Below, piece after piece: positions 53,775-62,317 of a DNA stretch of 64,000 bases. The DNA is from Halomonas daqiaonensis (lineage in GTDB: Bacteria; Pseudomonadota; Gammaproteobacteria; Pseudomonadales; Halomonadaceae). The stretch is from positions 234,957 through 298,956 of the forward strand of contig NZ_FOBC01000001.1 of assembly GCF_900109725.1 (NCBI RefSeq), written 5' to 3'. The stretch's first letter is position 1. Each line of letters opens with the position of its first letter. The notes under the pieces were generated by a model. That model was not told the DNA's origin. It ran no database searches and was given only the letters and a program-made list of their open reading frames with translations. The translations under genes and the position numbers were made by a program.

Positions 53775-56501
53775 TTATTGCTGGTCTGGCTCACCGCCGG
53801 CATCTTCCGCACCGGCCGCAGGCGCCCCGTCGTCGGGTGACGCAACGCCGGTCTCGTGGTCGGTCTCCTCGACATCCTCTTGGATGGTGTCCTCGGGCTC
53901 ATCGATTCGCACGGTCTTGACCAGCTTCTCGTCGTTGCCCTGGCGGATCAGCATCACGCCCTGGGTGTTGCGCGAGGTGATCGAGACCTCTTCGACCCGG
54001 GTACGCACCAGGGTGCCGCGATCGGTGATCAGCATCATCTCGTCGGTGGCGTAGACCTGCATGGCCGCCACCAGGGCACCGTTGCGATCACTGGTCTGCA
54101 TGGCAATCACGCCCTGACCGCCACGCCCGCGCAACGGAAACTCCTCGAGGCGAGAGCGCTTGCCGTAGCCGTTCTCGCTGGCGGTGAGGATATAGATCTG
54201 GCCGCCGTTGCCGTTCTCGATGCTCGCGCCCTCCTCCGTCTCGGTCTCGACATCAGCCTCGTCGTCGATCTGCTGGCTCTGCGGGATGATCAGGCTGATC
54301 ACCTCGGCATCCCCGAGCAGCCGCATGCCGCGCACGCCACGGGCGGTGCGACCCATGGCGCGCACGTCGGATTCCTCGAAGCGGATCGCCTTGCCGTTGG
54401 ACGAGAGCAGCATGACGTGGTCGCTGCCGCCAGTGATGGCGGCCCCCACCAGGCGGTCGCCTTCATCCAGGTCGATGGCGATCAGGCCGACGCTACGCGG
54501 CCGCGAGAACTGCTCAAGGCTGGTGCGCTTGACGGTGCCTCGCGCGGTGGCGAAGAAGATGTAGTTCTCGGCGTGGTAGTCGTGTACCGGCAGGATGGCG
54601 TTGATCGCCTCGCCCTCGTCCAGCGGAAGCAGGTTGACCAGCGGCTTGCCCCGCGAGCCACGGCTGGCGACGGGCATCTCGTAGACCTTGAGCCAGTAGA
54701 CCTTGCCGCGATTGGAGAACAGCAACACGGTGTCGTGGGTCGAGGCCACCAGCAGGTGCTCGATGACGTCCTCGTCCTTCATGGCCGTGGCTGACTTGCC
54801 GCGCCCGCCGCGGCGCTGGGCCTGGTAGTCGGAGAGCGGCTGCGTCTTGGCGTAGCCGGTGCGCGACACGGTGACCACCATGTCCTCCTCGGCGATCAGG
54901 TCCTCGAGGCGCAGGTCCAGATGGCTGGCCTGGATCTCGGTCTTGCGCGGGTTGCTGAACTGGTCGCGCACGGCGTTCAGCTCTTCGCGGATCACCTCGA
55001 GCAGCCGTTCGGCGGAGGCCAGGATGGCGGTGAGCTCGGCGATCTTCTCGAGGATCGAGAGGTACTCGTCGAGCAGCTTCTCGGTCTCGAGGCCGGTCAG
55101 GCGGTGCAGGCGCAGTTCGAGGATGGCCTGAGCCTGGGCCGGCGACAGGCGGTACTCGCTGCCGGTCTGGCTGAGACCGAAGCCCTCCTCCAGGTCCTCC
55201 GGCTTGCAGGAGGTGGCCCCGGCACGCTCGAGCATGCCGGTGACCTGCCCCGGCTGCCAGGACTTTGCTAGCAGCTTCTCCTTGGCCTCGGAGGCGTTCG
55301 GCGAGGCCTTGATCAGCTCGATCACCTCGTCGATGTTGGAGATGGCAACGGCCAGGCCCTCGAGGATATGACCGCGCTCGCGGGCCTTCTTGAGCTCGAA
55401 CAGGGTGCGACGGGTCACCACCTCGCGGCGATGGCGAATGAAGGCCTCGAGGATCTCCTTGAGGTTCATGATCTTCGGCTGGCCGTCCTCGATGGCCACC
55501 ATGTTGATGCCGAAGACGGTCTGCAGCTGAGTCTGGGCGAAGAGGTTGTTGACCACCACCTCGCCGGACTCGCCGCGCTTGACCTCGATCACCACCCGCA
55601 GGCCGTCCTTGTCTGACTCGTCGCGCAGCTCGGCGATGCCCTCGATCTTCTTCTCCTTGACCAGTTCGGCGATCTTCTCGATCAACCGCGCCTTGTTCAC
55701 CTGGTAGGGAAGCTCGTTGACGATGATGTGGTCGCGGCCTGTCTTGTCGTCATGCTCGATGGTGTGGCAGGCCCGCACATAGATGCGCCCGCGGCCGGTG
55801 CGGTAGGCCTCGAGGATGCCGGCGCGCCCGTTGATGATGCCGGCGGTGGGGAAGTCCGGGCCGGGCACGTGCTCCATCAGGTCATCGACGGTCAGGGTGT
55901 AGTCGTCGATCAGCGCCAGGCAGGCGCTGATGATCTCGCCCATATTGTGCGGCGGAATGTTGGTCGCCATGCCCACGGCAATACCCGAGGAGCCATTGAT
56001 CAGCAGGTTGGGAACCTTGGTAGGCAACACATCGGGAATGCGCTCGGTACCGTCGTAGTTGTCGACCCAGTCGACGGTGTCCTTTTCCAGATCGGCCAAC
56101 AGCTCATGGGCAAGCTTGGCCATGCGTACCTCGGTGTAACGCATGGCGGCGGCACTGTCGCCATCGATGGAGCCGAAGTTGCCCTGGCCGTCGACCAGCA
56201 CGTGGCGCATCGAGAAATCCTGGGCCATGCGCACGATGGTGTCATAGACGGCGCTGTCACCATGGGGGTGATACTTACCGATGACATCGCCCACCACGCG
56301 GGCGGACTTCTTGTACGGCTTGTTCCAATCGTTGCCGAGTTCGTGCATGGCGAACAGCACACGCCGATGCACCGGCTTCAAGCCATCGCGCACGTCGGGC
56401 AACGCACGGCCGATGATCACGCTCATCGCGTAATCGAGGTACGACTGCTTGAGCTCGTCCTCGATGTTGACTGGCAGAATCTCTCTGGCGATGTCACCCA
56501 T
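53775..56501 (-). CDS. gyrA: DNA gyrase subunit A
   Basis: 908 residues. N-terminus [20 protein letters not shown], winged-helix and tower domains with the catalytic Tyr in [17 protein letters not shown], and six beta-pinwheel blades in the C-terminal half including the GyrA box ([12 protein letters not shown]). The quinolone-determining region reads [17 protein letters not shown], with wild-type Ser and Asp at the positions corresponding to 83 and 87 of E. coli. The C-terminal tail is very acidic. ATG 56501 matches the family start; AAGGA is 11 bases upstream. An earlier ATG at 56543 is not supported. Confidence 0.97.
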   Translation of the reverse strand: MGDIAREILPVNIEDELKQSYLDYAMSVIIGRALPDVRDGLKPVHRRVLFAMHELGNDWNKPYKKSARVVGDVIGKYHPHGDSAVYDTIVRMAQDFSMRHVLVDGQGNFGSIDGDSAAAMRYTEVRMAKLAHELLADLEKDTVDWVDNYDGTERIPDVLPTKVPNLLINGSSGIAVGMATNIPPHNMGEIISACLALIDDYTLTVDDLMEHVPGPDFPTAGIINGRAGILEAYRTGRGRIYVRACHTIEHDDKTGRDHIIVNELPYQVNKARLIEKIAELVKEKKIEGIAELRDESDKDGLRVVIEVKRGESGEVVVNNLFAQTQLQTVFGINMVAIEDGQPKIMNLKEILEAFIRHRREVVTRRTLFELKKARERGHILEGLAVAISNIDEVIELIKASPNASEAKEKLLAKSWQPGQVTGMLERAGATSCKPEDLEEGFGLSQTGSEYRLSPAQAQAILELRLHRLTGLETEKLLDEYLSILEKIAELTAILASAERLLEVIREELNAVRDQFSNPRKTEIQASHLDLRLEDLIAEEDMVVTVSRTGYAKTQPLSDYQAQRRGGRGKSATAMKDEDVIEHLLVASTHDTVLLFSNRGKVYWLKVYEMPVASRGSRGKPLVNLLPLDEGEAINAILPVHDYHAENYIFFATARGTVKRTSLEQFSRPRSVGLIAIDLDEGDRLVGAAITGGSDHVMLLSSNGKAIRFEESDVRAMGRTARGVRGMRLLGDAEVISLIIPQSQQIDDEADVETETEEGASIENGNGGQIYILTASENGYGKRSRLEEFPLRGRGGQGVIAMQTSDRNGALVAAMQVYATDEMMLITDRGTLVRTRVEEVSITSRNTQGVMLIRQGNDEKLVKTVRIDEPEDTIQEDVEETDHETGVASPDDGAPAAGAEDAGGEPDQQ

Positions 56502-56633
56502 GGGTCGTCGAATCCTTTGCACTGCAACAGGTTGGCGCGTCACGCGGCCGTGAACATGGCGCGCAATATCAGCCTGGCATCATACCATCCCGAAGGGTGC
56601 AAAGGGAGCTGTGCAAGGGGCTACGGCAGGGCA

Positions 56634-56800
56634 ATCGCAGTTACCCGAAGGGAGAGGCGCCGGGGACAGGTCAAAGGGGAGGTCCTATGCCAGGGATGGC
56701 ATCGGTAGCGCCCAGGGAGGGGGTCACAGCGCCTCCCCGATGGTCCGACACTTCGGGGCCTGTCGCCGGAACAGCCTCGAGCGTTACTTCCATCTGCGAT
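56634..56800 (-). repeat. Dispersed structured intergenic repeat, family 1, copy 5 (full length)
   Basis: 167-base full-length copy, minus orientation, in the 381-base divergent gap between gyrA and rdgC. Ends ATCGCAG / CTGCGAT. Differs from copy 3 at nine positions by my count; the inner hairpin is ATGCCA/TGGCAT here instead of ACGCCA/TGGCGT, a compensated pair change. The rest of the gap has no recognisable feature except CATAAT at 56849, a possible rdgC -10. Confidence 0.9.
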
Positions 56801-56882
56801 AGTCCTGCGAAGGTGATTTCGGCGCTGGCCCCGACGCCCCCCTTTGGCCATAATGTGTCCCTTTTCTCTCGGGAAATGCTCC

Positions 56883-57815
56883 ATGTGGTTCAAGCACTTG
56901 CATCTCTACCGCCTGCACGACGCCCCTGAGCTGGATGCCGCCAGCCTGGAAACCGCCCTGGGCGAGCAGGCTTTCCGCCCCCTGGGGGGCAGCGAGGCAC
57001 GTCGCCTGGGCTGGGCCGCGCCGGCCGGCCGAGCCGGGACGCAGCTGTTGCATGAGCTGCAGGGCCAGCGCCTGATGACCGCCCTGCGCCAGGAGCGCAT
57101 CCTGCCCGCCTCGGTGGTCCGCGAGGAGGTGGAGGAGCGCAGCGAGTCCATCGAGACTAGCGAGGGCCGCAAGCTGCGCCGCAAGGAGAAGCTGGCGATC
57201 AAGGAGGAGGTCTACGAGGAGCTCCTGCCCCGCGCCTTCGTGCGCAGCCAGAAGGTCGACCTCTGGTGGGACAGCAGCCGCCAGCTGATTGCCGTCAATG
57301 CCAGCTCCCGCAAGCGCGCCGAGGAACTCCTCGACCTGCTGCGCGAGACCCTGGGTAGCCTCAAGGTGACCCCGCTGGCAAGCCAGACGCTGCCCATGCG
57401 AGCCATGACCACCTGGCTCGGCGACCCGGGCTCGCGCCCGGCCGACCTGGTGCTCGGCGATCAGGTGGAACTCAAGGCCAAGGGCGACGACGGTGTACTG
57501 CGTGCCCGCCAGGTCGACCTCGACAGCGACGAGATCCAGCAGTTGCTGGAGAGCGGGCGCCAGGCCAGTAAACTGGCACTGTCGATCGAAGGCCGGCTAA
57601 GCTTCGTGCTACATGACGATCTGGCGATCAAGTCGCTGCGTTTCGACGATGCCCTGATCGACGAGGCCTCCCAGGCCGACGACGGCGATGATTCCCTAGT
57701 GCGCCTGGAGACCGATTTCATCCTGATGACCCAGGCGCTGGCCGAGAATATCGAGCGCCTGATCGAGTGGCTGGGTGGCGAGGCCGGCAGCGCCGGTGAC
57801 GCCCGCAGCGCCTGA
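56883..57815 (+). CDS. rdgC: Recombination-associated protein RdgC
   Basis: 310-residue nucleoid-associated protein that forms a ring around DNA and moderates RecA. Opening MWFKHLHLYRL, RRLGWAAP, RQERILPASVVREEVEER...RKLRRKEKLAIKEEVYEELLPRAF and the C-terminal FILMTQALAENIERLIEWLGG block are all characteristic. ATG 56883 has a weak GGGA upstream. It starts 26 bases before the acyltransferase gene begins after its stop, so they may be co-transcribed. Confidence 0.95.
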   Translation: MWFKHLHLYRLHDAPELDAASLETALGEQAFRPLGGSEARRLGWAAPAGRAGTQLLHELQGQRLMTALRQERILPASVVREEVEERSESIETSEGRKLRRKEKLAIKEEVYEELLPRAFVRSQKVDLWWDSSRQLIAVNASSRKRAEELLDLLRETLGSLKVTPLASQTLPMRAMTTWLGDPGSRPADLVLGDQVELKAKGDDGVLRARQVDLDSDEIQQLLESGRQASKLALSIEGRLSFVLHDDLAIKSLRFDDALIDEASQADDGDDSLVRLETDFILMTQALAENIERLIEWLGGEAGSAGDARSA

Positions 57816-57841
57816 TCGTTTCCGACCACAGCCTGGAGCCC

Positions 57842-59008
57842 ATGACCGAGACTCACGATACTCCCGCAGCCGATCCCTGGGCCGAGATCCGTCCCTACCA
57901 GGACGATGAAGTGGCCGAGGTCCTCGAACGCCTGGCCCATGATCCCGAGCTGCTCAATGCCCTGACCCGCTATCGACTGCCGCGGCTCAGCCGCTTCGTA
58001 CCGCGTCTATCGCGCCTCCTGGCCAGCGTCGCCATTCGTCGCGAGGTTCGCGGCGTGACGGGAGTGAATGACTTCCAGATGCGCATTGCCAGCTACATGG
58101 AGCGCATGATCCGGACCTCCACCGATACCTTCCGGGTCGAGGGTCTCGATTCGCTGGATCCGGACACCGCGTACTTGTTCATCGGCAACCATCGCGACAT
58201 CTCGCTGGACCCGGCCTTCGTCAACTACGCCCTCTACCTGGCCGGACGTGACACCGTGCGCATCGCCATCGGTGACAACCTGCTCAAGAAGCCCTATGTC
58301 AACGATCTGATGCGCCTCAACAAGAGCTTCATCGTGCCGCGTAGCGCCCGTGGCAAGCGGGCCATGCTGGCCGCCTACCAGAATCTCTCCGCCTATATTC
58401 GCCACTCCATCCTCGAGGACAACCACTCCATCTGGATGGCCCAGCGCGAAGGACGGGCCAAGAACGGTATCGACCGCACCGACCCGGCGATCATCAAGAT
58501 GATGACCATGGCCCGGCGCGGAAAGTCGCGCGACACGAGCCTCGGCGAGGCCATTGCCGAACTGCGTCTGGCGCCGGTATCGATCAGCTACGAGTACGAC
58601 CCCTGCGACCTGCAGAAGGCCAGGGAACTGCATGCCATGCAGACCAGCGGCAACTACGAGAAGAGCGAGTTCGAGGACATCAGCTCCATCGTCGCCGGCA
58701 TCACCGGCCACAAGGGACGGGTTCAGCTCACCTTCGGCACCCCGCTCACCGCGGAGGTCGACGACGCCGATGCCGCGGCCGCCGAGATCGACCGCCAGGT
58801 GCTCGCCGGCTACCACCTCTTCCCCAGCCACTTCCTGGCCCTGGAAGCCCTGGGCGAGGCCCCGGAACTGCTCGACCTGAGCGAGGTCAGCGATGCCGAC
58901 CGTGTCCGCTTCCAGGCGCGCCTGCAGGAAGTGCCCGACGAACTGCGCGACTGCTGGCTGGCCCAGTATGCCAACCCGGTGCTCAACAAGGCCGGGCGCT
59001 GCCGTTGA
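57842..59008 (+). CDS. PlsC-like 1-acyl-glycerol-3-phosphate acyltransferase
   Basis: 388-residue acyltransferase. The catalytic HX4D motif NHRDISLDPAFVNYAL is near residue 117, followed by the block LNKSFIVPRS and the substrate-binding segment IWMAQREGRAKNG. The N-terminal 90 residues and the C-terminal 100 residues are extra helical regions not found in minimal PlsC. It lacks obvious membrane helices, so it may be peripheral. It follows rdgC by 26 bases in the same direction. The acyl acceptor is unknown. Confidence 0.85.
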   Translation: MTETHDTPAADPWAEIRPYQDDEVAEVLERLAHDPELLNALTRYRLPRLSRFVPRLSRLLASVAIRREVRGVTGVNDFQMRIASYMERMIRTSTDTFRVEGLDSLDPDTAYLFIGNHRDISLDPAFVNYALYLAGRDTVRIAIGDNLLKKPYVNDLMRLNKSFIVPRSARGKRAMLAAYQNLSAYIRHSILEDNHSIWMAQREGRAKNGIDRTDPAIIKMMTMARRGKSRDTSLGEAIAELRLAPVSISYEYDPCDLQKARELHAMQTSGNYEKSEFEDISSIVAGITGHKGRVQLTFGTPLTAEVDDADAAAAEIDRQVLAGYHLFPSHFLALEALGEAPELLDLSEVSDADRVRFQARLQEVPDELRDCWLAQYANPVLNKAGRCR

Positions 59009-59149
59009 GAAACGAGGCATGAGACGTCCGGCATGAGCGCAGGTCATGAGCTGGCGAGAGGCGACCCCCTCGACATCATCGCTCTCAGTCTCTCGCATTA
59101 GGGGGCCACGCACCTTAGACTTGAGCCAATACGCATACAGGCCTGCTCC

Positions 59150-59857
59150 ATGTCGTTGCCCCACCTCCGGACACTCGACTCGCCCGGGCGCCGCCGATTC
59201 CTGGCGGGGCTCGGCGGCCTGGGCCTGGCTATCGGCCTGGGGCTGGGTCCTGCCAGCGTCGGGGCCAACCTCTCTCCAGAGCGCCTGCGCCGCAGCATGC
59301 AGGCCCAGTATGGCGCGAGTGGGCTGGCTAGCCTCGAGGCATGGTTTGCGCTGCTGGAACGACTGCGGCCTGCCGGCCTGGAGACCCGCCTGCGCGAGGT
59401 CAACGACTTCTTCAACCGGCGCATCCGCTGGCTCGACGACATCGACATCTGGGGCCAGGAAGACTACTGGGCCACGCCGCTGGAGACCCTGGGCCGTGGC
59501 CAGGGGGACTGCGAGGACTACTCCATTGCCAAGTACATCACTCTCAAGGAACTGGGAGTGCCCGGCGATGAGTTGCGAATGATCTACGTCAAGGCGCGCA
59601 TCGGCCGCAGCGGCATCACCCAAGCCCACATGGTGCTGGGCTACTACGAAACGCCTGCGTCAGACCCGCTGGTGCTCGACAACCTGCAACCCTCGATCAC
59701 CCGCGGCTCACTTCGCGACGACCTGGACCCGCTTTTCAGCTTCAACAGCAGTGGCCTCTGGGCCGGTGGCTCGACTCAGTCGCGTGCCGACCCGGTGGCA
59801 CGCCTCTCGCGCTGGCGACGCGCCATCGATCGCATGCAGGAGCAGGGATTCATCTGA
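59150..59857 (+). CDS. lapG: Periplasmic adhesin protease LapG (transglutaminase-like)
   Basis: 235-residue cysteine protease that cuts LapA-type adhesins off the cell surface when c-di-GMP is low. The catalytic triad fits the family: Cys121 in GQGDCEDYSIAKY, His160 in TQAHMVLGYY, Asp177 in LVLDNL. The Ca2+-binding region (DDIDIWGQEDYW) lies just before the Cys. The N-terminus has an RRRFLAG motif followed by a hydrophobic stretch and ASVGAN, a Tat-like signal peptide. Followed 33 bases later by lapD. Confidence 0.93.
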   Translation: MSLPHLRTLDSPGRRRFLAGLGGLGLAIGLGLGPASVGANLSPERLRRSMQAQYGASGLASLEAWFALLERLRPAGLETRLREVNDFFNRRIRWLDDIDIWGQEDYWATPLETLGRGQGDCEDYSIAKYITLKELGVPGDELRMIYVKARIGRSGITQAHMVLGYYETPASDPLVLDNLQPSITRGSLRDDLDPLFSFNSSGLWAGGSTQSRADPVARLSRWRRAIDRMQEQGFI

Positions 59858-59890
59858 TTCGGGTGCCATGCCCGTGGGGAGAACAACGAC

Positions 59891-61807
59891 ATGTCGCTTA
59901 TCAAGCAGCTCTGGCTGACCATCGGCATACTGCTGCTGCTCGCCTTCGGTGGCAGCCTCTTCATCGGGGTCAGCACCAGCCGGGCCTACATCGAGCAGGA
60001 AGTCAGCATCAAGAATGCCGACAATGCCAACGCCCTGGCGCTGACCATGAGTCAGATGCCCAAGGACCCGGTGACCCTCGAGCTGCTGATAGCCGCCCAG
60101 TTCGATACCGGCCACTACCGGCGGATAGTGCTGCGCGACCCAGCGGGCGAAATCATCGAGCAGCGTCGCGCTGGCGAGGCCATCGATGATGTGCCGGCCT
60201 GGTTCGTCGATCTAGTGCGCTTCGAGGTTCCGCCGGGACAGGCCGTCGTCCAGGACGGCTGGCGACAGTTCGGCACCCTCACCCTCGAGAGCCAGCACAG
60301 CTTCGCTTACCGGTCGCTGTGGCGCAGCAGCCTGGAACTGGTCGGCTGGTTCGCCCTGGCCGGCGCCATCAGCCTGTTGCTGGCCTGGTGGATCGTGCGA
60401 ACCATCCGCCGCCCGCTGAGCAACGTCGTTGAACAGGCCCTGCACATCGGTGATCGACGCTTCACGACCATTCCTGCCCCACGCACGCGCGAGCTGCGCG
60501 AAGTCGTGATGGCCATGAACCAGCTCTCCGCCGCGGTGCGGGACATGCTGGGAGAGGAGAGTCAGAAACTCGACCTCCTGCGCCGACGACTGCAGCACGA
60601 CAATGTGACCGGCGTACTCAAGCGCGAAGCCTTCCTCTCCCAACTCCAGATCCACCTGGAGAGCCAGGACTCCCGGGCCAGCGGCACGCTCGCCCTGGTG
60701 CGCCTCGCTCGCCTGGCAGAGGTCAACGAGCGACTCGGTCATCGCGACACCGATGCCCTGCTGAATGAGCTGGCCACTGGCCTGGACCAGTTCGGCAAGG
60801 TCCTCGGCGGTGGGGTCGTGGGCCGCCTCAACGGCAGCGACTTCGGTCTGCTGCTACCCGACGCTCATGACCTGGAACAGCTACGTCATGAACTCGGCAA
60901 GCGCCTCGCCGCCCTGAGAGAACACCGCCAAGTGTCTATCGGTTTGCCCGCGGCACTGGTCGATTACGCCCAGGGGAACCGGGTGAACGAACTACTGGCC
61001 AGCCTGGACGGCGCCCTGTCTACCGCCGAGACTCGTGGCAATCAAAGCCTGGTCATCGCCCAGGGTTCCCAGCGCCGCAGCCTGTTCAACAGCCACGATG
61101 AATGGCGCAGCGCCCTTCGGGGGGCAATGGCCAAGGGCATCTACCTGGCGCACTATCCGGTACTCAATGAGAAGGGGGAGTTACTGCATTTCGAGAGCCC
61201 CTCGCGGTTGCGGCTGAACAGCGAGTGGCAGCCCGCCGGCGTCTTCATGCCCTGGATCTCACGGCTCGAACTCGACAGCCAGCTCGACCTGGCGGTGATC
61301 GATGAAGCCGTGCGCGACATGACCCAGCGCGGCAAGCCACTGGGCATCAACCTCTCGGCCGCCTCGATCCAGGATGCCCGCTTCGTCATCGAACTCCAGG
61401 CCCGGCTCAAGGCACGGCCCGACGTTGCCGAACGGCTCTGGCTGGAGATCCCGGAATCCATGGCGATCCATGATCTGGCCAGCTTCCGCAGCCTGTGTCG
61501 CGTGCTGCAACCGCTGGGCTGCAAGCTCGGCCTGGAGCATGTCGGCGCCGAATTCACCCGGATCGCCGATCTGCAGGATCTGGGTCTTGCCTATCTCAAG
61601 ATCGACGGCTCGCTGGTCAAGGGCATCGACCAGAGCGCCGAGCAACAGACCATCCTGCGCGGCATGGCAACGCTCTGCCATTCGCTGGGCATTCTCGCCA
61701 TCGGCGAAGGGACCGAGAACCTCGCAGAGGCCCGGATGCTCTTCGAGCTGGGCCTGGATGGCGCAACCGGCCCGGGAATTCGTCAGCACGACAAGCCAAC
61801 ACAATAG
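59891..61807 (+). CDS. lapD: c-di-GMP receptor LapD (degenerate GGDEF/EAL, HAMP)
   Basis: 638-residue inner-membrane receptor. Two transmembrane helices (about 7-27 and 148-170) flank a periplasmic LapD/MoxY-type domain; a HAMP linker, GGDEF and EAL domains follow. The GGDEF signature is degenerate (LNGSDF near residue 315), and the EAL motif reads ESP (HFESPSRLR near 433), so it should bind c-di-GMP without making or cutting it. At high c-di-GMP, LapD holds LapG away from the adhesin. lapG is directly upstream and the adhesin's C-terminus lies just beyond. Confidence 0.93.
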   Translation: MSLIKQLWLTIGILLLLAFGGSLFIGVSTSRAYIEQEVSIKNADNANALALTMSQMPKDPVTLELLIAAQFDTGHYRRIVLRDPAGEIIEQRRAGEAIDDVPAWFVDLVRFEVPPGQAVVQDGWRQFGTLTLESQHSFAYRSLWRSSLELVGWFALAGAISLLLAWWIVRTIRRPLSNVVEQALHIGDRRFTTIPAPRTRELREVVMAMNQLSAAVRDMLGEESQKLDLLRRRLQHDNVTGVLKREAFLSQLQIHLESQDSRASGTLALVRLARLAEVNERLGHRDTDALLNELATGLDQFGKVLGGGVVGRLNGSDFGLLLPDAHDLEQLRHELGKRLAALREHRQVSIGLPAALVDYAQGNRVNELLASLDGALSTAETRGNQSLVIAQGSQRRSLFNSHDEWRSALRGAMAKGIYLAHYPVLNEKGELLHFESPSRLRLNSEWQPAGVFMPWISRLELDSQLDLAVIDEAVRDMTQRGKPLGINLSAASIQDARFVIELQARLKARPDVAERLWLEIPESMAIHDLASFRSLCRVLQPLGCKLGLEHVGAEFTRIADLQDLGLAYLKIDGSLVKGIDQSAEQQTILRGMATLCHSLGILAIGEGTENLAEARMLFELGLDGATGPGIRQHDKPTQ

Positions 61808-61819
61808 GCTGAACACGCC

Positions 61820-61852
61820 AAGGGCCAGTGACCTGGAAGATCACTGGCCCTT
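61820..61852 (+). terminator. Terminator of lapGD
   Basis: Perfect 12-base arms AAGGGCCAGTGA / TCACTGGCCCTT around a 9-base loop, 13 bases after the lapD stop. It is followed by only TTG, so T-poor; the symmetric ends allow use from both directions. Confidence 0.8.
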
Positions 61853-61889
61853 GTAACGTCTGATTCTTGGATTCGCAGAAAGACCCCGA

Positions 61890-62228
61890 CTAGATCACCC
61901 CGCTTCCCTCGTCCTCGCCGGCGACAAGATCCAGCCCGTTCAGCCGCCGACGTAGCGTCTGGCGCTCCATCACCTTCTGCTGGGCCGCCTCCGGCAACTC
62001 GGTGAAGCTGATCACCCCCTTGTCCATCAGCAGCTCGATCACGTCCTCCAGCACCCGCACGAAGGCCAGATCCGACGCCTGGAAACGCGCCGATCCCGGC
62101 GCCGACTCAAATTCCATCAGAAAGGTCAGCAGCTCCGGAGAATCCGCTGCCAGGTACTCCTTACACTCCGGCGTCTCCTCCCGGCTGACCAGCTCGATGC
62201 GGCCATCGTCGTCGCGTTTGATGTACAT
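61890..62228 (-). CDS. Small conserved protein, 112 aa
   Basis: Acidic cytosolic protein starting MYIKRDDDGRIELVSREET. Similar short proteins in pseudomonads carry the misleading name 'tryptophan synthase subunit beta-like'. The middle (SDLAFVRVLEDVIELLMDKGVISFTELPEAAQQKVMERQTLRRRL) is helical. No catalytic motif, signal peptide or membrane segment. GGAGGGA lies upstream of ATG 62228. It sits between lapD and the giant adhesin, with a terminator on each side, so it is a single-gene unit. Function unknown. Confidence 0.75.
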   Translation of the reverse strand: MYIKRDDDGRIELVSREETPECKEYLAADSPELLTFLMEFESAPGSARFQASDLAFVRVLEDVIELLMDKGVISFTELPEAAQQKVMERQTLRRRLNGLDLVAGEDEGSGVI

Positions 62229-62263
62229 GGGGTCCCTCCGAATACTAGTACTGGCAGCTTAGC

Positions 62264-62294
62264 AAAAAGCCCCGCACGGGTAACCGGGCGGGGC
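62264..62294 (-). terminator. Terminator of the RTX adhesin gene
   Basis: On the minus strand GCCCCGC ... GCGGGGC followed by TTTTT (62268-62264), 24 bases after the adhesin stop. Further CCGG/CCGG pairing is possible in the loop. Confidence 0.9.
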
Positions 62295-62317
62295 GAGGTT
62301 GAGTCGACCTCAGGTGG

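Noticed and set aside
61848..61862. TTGTAAC resembling part of the E. coli Ter site
   Set aside because: Only seven bases match, and they lie in the lapD terminator; the chance expectation is high.
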